From: Halovenus sp.
GTDB taxonomy: Archaea > Halobacteriota > Halobacteria > Halobacteriales > Haloarculaceae
Direction: 5' to 3'
DNA: 5,844 nucleotides
Assembly (NCBI GenBank): GCA_003551945.1
Contig: PUNZ01000199.1
Span: 1 to 5,844 of the forward strand
Under the pieces are notes generated by a model. It searched no databases. It was given only the letters and a program-made list of their open reading frames with translations, and was not told the origin of the DNA. This document shows, in pieces, positions 1-4,742 of the stretch (position 1 is its first letter; every line of letters begins with the position of its first letter). Both the position numbers and the translations under genes were made by a program.

Positions 1-717
1 TATCGTGCATGGCAGGCAGCATACGACACCGGTCCTGCAGAACAGATTGCATCGACACTGTCTGGTCATCGGCCAACGTATCCAGTTGTTGGGGGGCCGG
101 GAACCGCGACAGCCGTCGGTGCCTATTATCCCGGTTGGCGATACGGAACGGCTTCGAGCATCGAACCGCTGCTTGAGCGCTATCCCGTTTCAATCGTCGG
201 TGCGTATGGGACGGGGACTGTTACAACCGACCCGCAGGATGCGCCTGAGGTGGATCTCCCACTCTATGAGCGCCATGCTGACTCAGCGTCTGCTTCCAAG
301 GAGTACCAGCAATCGGTTCTTGAGACGGTCACAACCCATCTTCGAGTGGAGAGCACTGGTGCGTTCGCCTCGATGCTCCGGGATGTTGGCCCGGCAGGGA
401 TGGGGGTCTATCACCAAGATGGGAGTCCAAAGCCAGCGAAAGAGACGCTGTCAACTGCATTCGAGCCACTCCAGGCGTTTCTCCGCGACCCCACACCGGG
501 TGCCAGTGAGGTCGTCGTTGTGAACGACCGTCCCGAAGAGTTCTCCGGCGAACTGCAGTGGGCTGCGGGTGACAAACAGGGCTCGTTTTCGGTCACCTTG
601 TCGGAGTACGGCGTGTTAACAGGCGAACCAATCTCTATCCCGTCTGGTGCTGAGTCGGTCACGTTGCGACTGGCTGCTGCGACAGCTACTGTGACGAATG
701 TCTATTACCTTTCCTGA
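1..717 (+). CDS. glycoside hydrolase family 2-like protein, C-terminal part (5' truncated)
   Basis: The reading frame is open from the first base of the window to a TGA at 715-717, giving 238 residues of a protein whose start lies outside. Residues 119-161 (ESTGAFASMLRDVG..., then HQDGSPKPAKETL and EPLQAFL) resemble the end of a GH2-type TIM barrel, where a G-x-x-W/F-x-x-x-x-D segment is followed by D-G-x-P-K-x-A and a helix. Residues 168-238 are rich in alternating hydrophobic residues and Thr/Ser, which fits a terminal beta-sandwich. From family knowledge, such proteins hydrolyse glycosidic bonds in oligosaccharides or polysaccharides. The stretch where I would expect the GH2 nucleophile (S-E-F/Y-G) reads GAYGTG at residues 67-72, without a Glu, so activity is uncertain. 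The family call is from motif resemblance only; the N-terminal half would be needed to confirm it. Confidence 0.55.
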   Translation, partial: YRAWQAAYDTGPAEQIASTLSGHRPTYPVVGGPGTATAVGAYYPGWRYGTASSIEPLLERYPVSIVGAYGTGTVTTDPQDAPEVDLPLYERHADSASASKEYQQSVLETVTTHLRVESTGAFASMLRDVGPAGMGVYHQDGSPKPAKETLSTAFEPLQAFLRDPTPGASEVVVVNDRPEEFSGELQWAAGDKQGSFSVTLSEYGVLTGEPISIPSGAESVTLRLAAATATVTNVYYLS

Positions 718-729
718 CTGAATACTGAC

Positions 730-745
730 TTATTTGTTCGAATTT
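730..745 (+). terminator. T-rich candidate 3' end of the GH2-like transcript
   Basis: The sequence about 13 bases past the GH2-like stop codon is rich in T (TTATTTGTTCGAATTT). Archaeal termination, both intrinsic and FttA-dependent, uses U-rich tracts without needing a hairpin. The tract is short and interrupted, so this is only a plausible site. Confidence 0.3.
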
Positions 746-843
746 CATCCGCTTGACGCTGGTTTGGTTAGTATGAGCGTACCGTGTGAGTGCCGAAAAC
801 GCACGTTTGAGGGTGTGTTAACGGCAAACACAGGGGTGTGTGA

Positions 844-857
844 CCGGAATATTTAAA
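844..857 (+). promoter_or_regulatory. BRE/TATA-like promoter of the coiled-coil gene
   Basis: CCGGAA at 844-849 followed by ATATTTAAA at 849-857 looks like a haloarchaeal BRE plus TATA box and is the best such element in this gap. Transcription would begin near 877-882, leaving a leader of about 135 nt, long for a haloarchaeal gene. A 10-bp direct repeat (AAACACAGGG) occurs at 826-835 and again at 855-864, where it overlaps the TATA box. The dyad AAACG-CA-CGTTT lies at 797-808. These could be regulator-binding sites, but no regulator is identified. A weaker promoter nearer the gene (around 936-946) cannot be excluded. Confidence 0.45.
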
Positions 858-1004
858 CACAGGGACACTGAATATGAAAGTACCATAACGTATGCGGCGT
901 TACGGCAGTACAGCACTCCGCCCAACATGACAGGGAATACTTGTTATCGGCGAACGCTACTCTCAAGAGAGGGTTCTGTCGACAGCCGCAGCGGGAATGG
1001 AATC

Positions 1005-1009
1005 GAGGT
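1005..1009 (+). promoter_or_regulatory. Shine-Dalgarno site of the coiled-coil gene
   Basis: GAGGT, complementary to the anti-Shine-Dalgarno end of archaeal 16S rRNA, lies 6 bases before the ATG at 1016. It decides the start: the in-frame upstream codon at 941 would add 25 residues of non-acidic, Arg-rich sequence unlike the rest of the protein. It also indicates a leadered transcript, consistent with the distant TATA box. Confidence 0.7.
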
Positions 1010-1015
1010 ACAACC

Positions 1016-1906
1016 ATGCCGAAAGTAATCGACGAATCGAACAACATCGAACTCACAGACGAACAACTTGAAGAGAACTCAAAGGGGGAACTCATCAAGC
1101 TCGCCGGTCAACTTCGCGACCGCCGAAACGAACTAAACCAGCTTGCTTCTGAGAAAGCATCCGAACGCGACGAGCTTAACGCAAAGACGCGCGAGAAGGT
1201 TGACGAAGCACAGGAACACCGAGAAAAGCGCGACGAACTCAACGAGCAGGTTCAAGAGCACAAAGAACAGCGAAACGAGCTGAACGCTCAGGCAAACGAG
1301 CTCTTTGACCGCGTTGAGGAACTCAAAGGTGACCTGAAAATCGACGAGGGAACACAGATTGAGGAGCTTGAATCCGAAATCGAAGACCTCGAATTTAAAC
1401 AGCAAACCGAAGTGCTTGATGCTGAGGACGAGCGCGAACTCATCGAGAAAATCGAGGAAAAGCGCGAAAAGCTGCAGGACAAAAAAGCCAAACTCGACCA
1501 GAACGACGAACTGGACGAGATTGAAGCCGAAGCTGAGGAAGTTCGTGCAGAAGCATCCAATCATCACCAGAAGGTGACTGAACTTGCCGATAAGGCACAG
1601 CAACACCACAACCAGATGATTGAGGCCTATCGAGAGGCCGACGATATTCGCGATGAAGCCGACGAGAAACACGAGGAGTTCGTCGAGGTGCAAGAGGCTG
1701 CAGACCAGCACCACGAGGATTTCGTCCGCGTCCAGAAACGCCTTCGCGAACTCGATAAGCAAGAGGAGCAAAAAGAGCGCGCACACCGCGAGGAAAAACA
1801 GGAAGCCGCACGCGAAGAAGCAGAGGAGATTTATCAGAAGTTCAAAGAGGGCGAGACGCTCGACACCGAGGACCTGATGAAACTCCAGAAAACTGGATTG
1901 CTCTAA
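1016..1906 (+). CDS. archaeal coiled-coil protein (COG1340-like), 296 aa
   Basis: This is a highly charged protein dominated by Glu, Lys, Arg, Asp and Gln, with no Trp and no Cys, predicted to be almost entirely helical coiled coil. RxELN occurs at residues 37, 51, 72 and 86, spaced 14, 21 and 14 residues, which are all multiples of seven and so mark a heptad register. HEEFVEVQ at 219 and HEDFVRVQ at 233 repeat with the same 14-residue spacing. HH pairs lie at 183-184, 197-198 and 232-233. The C-terminus (FKEGETLDTEDLMKLQKTGLL) looks like a short conserved non-coiled tail. From memory this fits the archaeal COG1340-type family (called DUF7121 in some haloarchaeal annotations, and sometimes mislabelled phosphoserine phosphatase; none of that enzyme's motifs is present). 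No transmembrane segment or signal peptide is visible, so it is probably cytoplasmic. Its function is unknown to me. It has its own promoter and converges with the JAMM gene. Confidence 0.85.
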   Translation: MPKVIDESNNIELTDEQLEENSKGELIKLAGQLRDRRNELNQLASEKASERDELNAKTREKVDEAQEHREKRDELNEQVQEHKEQRNELNAQANELFDRVEELKGDLKIDEGTQIEELESEIEDLEFKQQTEVLDAEDERELIEKIEEKREKLQDKKAKLDQNDELDEIEAEAEEVRAEASNHHQKVTELADKAQQHHNQMIEAYREADDIRDEADEKHEEFVEVQEAADQHHEDFVRVQKRLRELDKQEEQKERAHREEKQEAAREEAEEIYQKFKEGETLDTEDLMKLQKTGLL

Positions 1907-1925
1907 TTCGGCACGCCTAACGAGC

Positions 1926-1977
1926 TATTTTGTCGTCTATCTCCGAAACAGCCAAGAGAGAAAGCCACCGCTTTTTT
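1926..1977 (+). terminator. T-tracts downstream of the coiled-coil gene
   Basis: After the TAA at 1904-1906 there is TATTTT at 1926-1931 and a run of six T at 1972-1977. Both are on the sense strand of the coiled-coil transcript and fit archaeal U-rich termination. The second run lies inside the convergent JAMM gene (its Lys-Glu codons near the C-terminus), so the coiled-coil transcript probably overlaps the JAMM mRNA in antisense. Confidence 0.4.
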
Positions 1978-2467
1978 CGCTTGCATCGTTGAGTTCACGG
2001 TCGATATCCTCCTGCGTAATATCAAAAAATTCCTCAGCATCTGGCAGATCGACGTGGAGCACATCTAAGTCAATCTCCGTTCCGTTGTTGTCGAAGGCCT
2101 GCCAGTCAGTGAAATTGTATGGCGCACCGAGAATGATGTGTATCTCGCCGCCGCGAAACGTCTCAAGGTCCGTCTGACTGGGTTTGAGGACGCCGCTTGG
2201 GTGCGAATGGACTGAGCCCACAATCTGTGCCGAGTTCGGCTTCAAGTTGGCATCGACCGTTGCACTGGAGGTATCGGAGGTCGTACCCGGAATGACAAGC
2301 ACATCCGTAATAATCTGGCCGTCTCTGTCGAGGCCAACGTTCCGTGCTTTTTCGGTGCGAAGGTATCCCATGTACTCTCGTGGATGCGTCTCTTCGGCAG
2401 CGTTCAGGGCAAATGAGAGCGTCTCCCCGGCGATACCGAGTAGTTCGTCCGACCGAAACATCCCCAT
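1937..2467 (-). CDS. JAMM/MPN+ domain metalloprotease (Mov34/PAD-1 family; probable deSAMPylase type), 176 aa
   Basis: The full JAMM zinc motif is present: the catalytic Glu is probably E31 (THPREYMGYL), followed by H87-S88-H89, then seven residues, S97, two residues and D100, matching E...HS/THx7SxxD exactly. The enzyme should therefore bind zinc and be active. Characterised haloarchaeal JAMM enzymes cleave isopeptide bonds that attach ubiquitin-like SAMP proteins; whether this protein does so or has another peptide substrate is inference. The C-terminus (GGFLSWLFRR) is an unusual short aromatic, basic tail. I chose the ATG at 2465-2467, giving MGMFRSDELL; the ATG two codons later is equally possible. 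The frame stays open upstream to 2647, but that extension is Arg-rich and does not look like this family. No Shine-Dalgarno is visible. A weak TATA-like TCCTTA about 30 bases upstream suggests a leaderless transcript. The gene is divergent from fttA. Confidence 0.85.
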   Translation of the reverse strand: MGMFRSDELLGIAGETLSFALNAAEETHPREYMGYLRTEKARNVGLDRDGQIITDVLVIPGTTSDTSSATVDANLKPNSAQIVGSVHSHPSGVLKPSQTDLETFRGGEIHIILGAPYNFTDWQAFDNNGTEIDLDVLHVDLPDAEEFFDITQEDIDRELNDASEKSGGFLSWLFRR

Positions 2468-2555
2468 TACCGATAGTTCGGTGGTGGTTGCCCCTAAGGA
2501 TTGCGTGTTTTCGCGACGAAAGCGGAGCGAACACCGGGAAAGACCCCTTCTTTTG

Positions 2556-2570
2556 CGAAGGCTTTTATAA
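2556..2570 (+). promoter_or_regulatory. BRE/TATA promoter, probably of fttA
   Basis: CGAAGG at 2556-2561 followed by CTTTTATAA at 2562-2570 closely resembles the haloarchaeal BRE-TATA arrangement read on the plus strand. Transcription should start near 2592, giving fttA a leader of about 195 nt. A dyad CCTTC-N6-GAAGG (2546-2550, 2557-2561) overlaps the BRE and could bind a repressor or activator. Read on the minus strand, TTATAAAAG is also TATA-like and could start a JAMM transcript near 2540, so a shared bidirectional promoter is possible. Confidence 0.55.
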
Positions 2571-2674
2571 TCGGAGGCATCAAAGTCGGGTATAGACGGT
2601 TTTCCGGATTGCTTGTCCGGATATACGTACCGATACCAGTTACACAAGTTAGACTATGACTTGTTCGACCGGTC

Positions 2675-2726
2675 GCTGCTTTCCGGGAGTATCACCGTAC
2701 AGAGGTGATACACGGCCGGGTGCAGC
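2675..2726 (+). promoter_or_regulatory. composite inverted repeat, possible leader RNA hairpin of fttA
   Basis: Three nested complementary arms are visible: GCTGC (2675-2679) with GCAGC (2722-2726), CCGG (2683-2686) with CCGG (2716-2719), and GTATCACC (2689-2696) with GGTGATAC (2704-2711) around a 7-nt loop. Small internal loops separate the arms. If transcription starts near 2592 this would fold in the fttA leader and end about 60 nt before the start codon. A smaller TCCGGA/TCCGGA hairpin with a 7-nt loop lies at 2603-2621. The inner 8-bp dyad could equally be a DNA operator. Confidence 0.45.
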
Positions 2727-2752
2727 ACATACCGTCACCGAACCACCAACAA

Positions 2753-2804
2753 TGTTCAGCTATGAGCAGCGCAGCTAGTGTTCAGTTATGAGTAGGGTAG
2801 ATAG
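2753..2804 (+). repeat. imperfect 26-bp tandem duplication across the fttA start codon
   Basis: Positions 2753-2778 and 2779-2804 are two adjacent 26-base copies matching at 21 of 26 positions by hand alignment. Each copy carries TGTTCAG-N-TATGAG, so the ATG and its context are duplicated (ATG at 2762 and at 2788). The unit is not a multiple of three, so the copies are in different frames. The second copy forms the first codons of fttA. Confidence 0.7.
2762..2791 (+). CDS. possible nine-codon upstream ORF coupled to fttA
   Basis: The first ATG of the tandem duplication opens a frame encoding MSSAASVQL and stops at TGA 2789-2791. This stop overlaps the fttA ATG (2788-2790) as ATGA, the classic arrangement for termination-reinitiation coupling. 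No Shine-Dalgarno is visible before either ATG. It may be a regulatory leader peptide, or simply an accident of the duplication. Confidence 0.25.
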   Translation: MSSAASVQL

Positions 2805-4707
2805 ACGACTTGAAGATATACAGACGGAGATAGAACAGAGCGTTCCAAACGATATCACCATCACCGAAGTTCGATATGAAGGTCCGGAGCTGGTGATTTA
2901 TACGCGTGACCCAAAACGGTTTGCCAGCGATGGTGACCTCGTACGTAAGCTTGCGTCACAGCTCCGCAAACGGATTACCATTCGACCGGACCCAACGTCT
3001 CTTTCACCGCCGGAAAAAGCGCGTGAGGAAGTCCTTGCTGTTATTCCGGAAGAAGCGGGCGTCACTGACCTCGACTTTCATATCGATACTGGTGAGGTCG
3101 TTATCGAGGCCGCAAAACCAGGAATGGTTATCGGCCGACACGGCGCAACCCTCCGGGAAATCACACAGGAAGTCGGATGGACACCGGAAGTTGTCCGGAC
3201 GCCGCCGATCGAATCCTCCACGGTGAAAAACGTTCGAAACTTCCTCAAACAAGAACGAAATGAACGCCGAGATATTCTCGAACGCGTGGGGAGACAGATT
3301 CACCGCGAGGAAATGTCCAATGACCAGTGGGTGAGAATCACGACACTTGGCTGCTGTCGTGAAGTTGGCCGAGCGGCGTTTATCCTGTCGACGTCGGAGA
3401 CGCGGATTCTTATCGACTGTGGAGATAAGCCAGGTGCCGAGGACGAAGTCCCGTATCTGCAGGTCCCGGAGGCGCTGGGTTCCGGGGCAAATTCGATTGA
3501 TGCGGTTGTGCTCACACACGCTCACCTTGACCACTCGGCACTCGTTCCGTTGCTGTTCAAATACGGCTACGACGGGCCAATTTATACCACTGAACCGTCC
3601 CGTGACCTGATGGGGCTATTGACGCTTGATTATCTCGATGTCGCAGCAAAGGAAGGACGAACTCCACCGTACGAATCGGAGATGGTTCGTGAGGCAATTA
3701 AACATACCATCCCGCTTGAGTACGGGGATGTGACTGATATTGCGCCGGATGTGAAACTCACCTTCCACAACGCGGGCCACATCCTTGGCTCTGCGATCTC
3801 CCATTTCCACATCGGCGATGGTCTGTATAACGTCGCGTTCTCCGGCGACATTCATTATGAGGATACTCGACTGTTCAACGGCGCAGTCAACAACTTCCCG
3901 CGCGTCGAGACGCTCGTGCTTGAGGCCACCTATGGCGGTCGGGACGACTACCAGACCGACCAGGATGATTCCGAGCGAAAGCTGAAACACGTCCTCAAGA
4001 ATACGCTCGAACGGGACGGCAAAGTGCTTATTCCGGCATTTGCAGTCGGTCGGTCACAGGAGATTATGCTGGTCCTCGAGGAAGCGATGCGTGAAGGCGA
4101 GATTCCTGAGGTTCCAATCCACCTTGATGGGATGATATGGGAAGCGACGGCAATCCATACCACTTATCCAGAGTATCTGCGGGATGACCTCCGGGAACGT
4201 ATCTTCCACGATGACGCGAACCCGTTCCTTTCCGAGCAGTTCAACCACATTGATGGTGGCGAAGAGGAACGACAGGAGGTTTCTGATGGGGGGCCAGCGA
4301 TCATTCTCTCCACCTCGGGAATGCTCGAGGGCGGTCCGATTCGGTCATGGCTTGAACACCTTGGCGGCGACCCGAACTCCACGCTGGTTTTCGTTGGCTA
4401 TCAGGCACAGGGAACGCTTGGCCGGCGGATTCAAAACGGCTGGGAGGAGATTCCGGTTGGTTACGGTGATGGGAGACAGAACACCCTGACCCTGAAAATG
4501 GATGTCGAGACAGTCGATGGCTTTTCGGGACACGCAGACCGCGCCGGTCTCGAGAACTTTGTCAAGACGATGAATCCACGTCCGGAGAAAGTCCTCTGTG
4601 TTCACGGTGATGAACGGTCAGTCCAGGACCTTTCGTCGGCACTGTATCACGAGTATAACATGCGGACGTTTGCCCCGAAGAATTTGGAGACCTTCCGGTT
4701 CCTGTGA
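2788..4707 (+). CDS. fttA: aCPSF1/FttA, KH and metallo-beta-lactamase/beta-CASP ribonuclease, transcription termination factor
   Basis: The 639 residues match the usual length and domain order of this near-universal archaeal protein. Residues 1 to about 165 hold two KH-type RNA-binding modules, with the GxxG loop at 116-119 (VIGRHG). The metallo-beta-lactamase core carries H244-A-H246-L-D248-H249, H331 (AGHILGSA) and D354 (FSGDI). The beta-CASP cassette holds motif A E379 (LEATYG), PAFAVGRSQE at 416-425, motif B H582 (GFSGHAD) and motif C H606 (VHGD). All catalytic residues are present, so it should be an active zinc endonuclease. From family knowledge, it cleaves U-rich 3' ends of nascent transcripts and releases RNA polymerase, as the archaeal counterpart of CPSF73, usually as a dimer. 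The ATG at 2788 gives MSRVDRRLEDIQ, matching the expected N-terminus. The leader is long and structured, with a duplicated start region, which suggests post-transcriptional control. The next gene follows after 35 bases. Confidence 0.95.
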   Translation: MSRVDRRLEDIQTEIEQSVPNDITITEVRYEGPELVIYTRDPKRFASDGDLVRKLASQLRKRITIRPDPTSLSPPEKAREEVLAVIPEEAGVTDLDFHIDTGEVVIEAAKPGMVIGRHGATLREITQEVGWTPEVVRTPPIESSTVKNVRNFLKQERNERRDILERVGRQIHREEMSNDQWVRITTLGCCREVGRAAFILSTSETRILIDCGDKPGAEDEVPYLQVPEALGSGANSIDAVVLTHAHLDHSALVPLLFKYGYDGPIYTTEPSRDLMGLLTLDYLDVAAKEGRTPPYESEMVREAIKHTIPLEYGDVTDIAPDVKLTFHNAGHILGSAISHFHIGDGLYNVAFSGDIHYEDTRLFNGAVNNFPRVETLVLEATYGGRDDYQTDQDDSERKLKHVLKNTLERDGKVLIPAFAVGRSQEIMLVLEEAMREGEIPEVPIHLDGMIWEATAIHTTYPEYLRDDLRERIFHDDANPFLSEQFNHIDGGEEERQEVSDGGPAIILSTSGMLEGGPIRSWLEHLGGDPNSTLVFVGYQAQGTLGRRIQNGWEEIPVGYGDGRQNTLTLKMDVETVDGFSGHADRAGLENFVKTMNPRPEKVLCVHGDERSVQDLSSALYHEYNMRTFAPKNLETFRFL

Positions 4708-4727
4708 GATAACTGTTTGTGGCTGGC

Positions 4728-4742
4728 ACCCGATGTTCGGGT
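4728..4742 (+). promoter_or_regulatory. perfect 6-bp hairpin abutting the aldolase start codon
   Basis: ACCCGA (4728-4733) and TCGGGT (4737-4742) pair perfectly around a TGT triloop, and the stem ends at the base before the ATG at 4743. There is no Shine-Dalgarno in the 35-base gap after fttA. It may influence translation initiation on an fttA readthrough transcript. If the GTG at 4719 were the true start, the hairpin would lie within the coding sequence. Confidence 0.45.

Larger units (their letters stand above)
718..1015. other. intergenic region: 3' end of the GH2-like gene and control region of the coiled-coil gene
   Basis: This stretch of nearly 300 bp has no convincing gene. Its first part (730-745) is T-rich and could serve as the 3' end of the upstream transcript. 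The middle (797-864) carries inverted and direct repeats and a TATA-like element. The last part (about 877-1015) would be a leader of roughly 140 nt with possible hairpins at 886-902 (TAACG, 7-nt loop, CGTTA) and 960-971 (CTCT/AGAG arms), a perfect 10-bp palindrome CTGTCGACAG at 976-985, and a Shine-Dalgarno site just before the next gene. Confidence 0.6.
2468..2787. other. divergent control region between the JAMM gene and fttA
   Basis: These 320 bp separate two divergently transcribed genes. They hold a weak possible JAMM promoter close to 2467, a strong TATA element at 2562-2570, an inverted repeat at 2603-2621, an 8-bp palindrome GACCGGTC at 2667-2674, a longer composite inverted repeat at 2675-2726, and a 26-bp imperfect tandem duplication that runs across the fttA start. 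A minus-strand frame is open across part of the region (to 2647), but its translation is not protein-like. No tRNA fold was recognised. Confidence 0.6.

Noticed and set aside
773..856. Short plus-strand ORF (27 codons, MSVPCECRKRTFEGVLTANT then GVCDRNI) with three cysteines
   Set aside because: No Shine-Dalgarno, only a poor TATA-like sequence upstream, and it ends inside the TATA box of the coiled-coil gene. The cysteines do not form a paired CxxC zinc motif. It could be real but is not supported.
840..1028. 62-codon plus-strand ORF across the coiled-coil leader
   Set aside because: It starts with GTG inside the BRE/TATA region, runs out of frame into the coiled-coil start and has no acidic haloarchaeal composition.
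1133..1786. Long open frame of 217 codons on the minus strand opposite the coiled-coil gene
   Set aside because: It is a shadow of GAR/CTC-type codon bias: Glu and Lys codons read in reverse become Leu, Phe and Val, giving an implausibly hydrophobic Leu/Phe-rich translation. The plus-strand heptads and Shine-Dalgarno are convincing.
2468..2647. 60-codon N-terminal extension of the JAMM frame
   Set aside because: The translation is Arg- and Ser-rich, carries no MPN-family similarity, and crosses the probable fttA promoter. The MGMFRSDELL start fits the family better.
2576..2760. Possible tRNA or box C/D RNA in the fttA upstream region
   Set aside because: No T-loop GTTCRANNC with acceptor pairing and no paired C (RTGATGA) and D (CTGA) boxes at proper spacing; only stem-loops were found.
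3004..3534. 176-codon minus-strand ORF opposite fttA
   Set aside because: Overlaps the KH and metallo-beta-lactamase coding sequence; translation lacks recognisable domains and is rich in Arg, Asn and Phe, typical of a shadow frame.
4719..4742. GTG start extending the aldolase by eight residues
   Set aside because: The added MAGTRCSG is not seen at the N-terminus of this family, which begins close to the VPLVTPF strand; no Shine-Dalgarno precedes the GTG.
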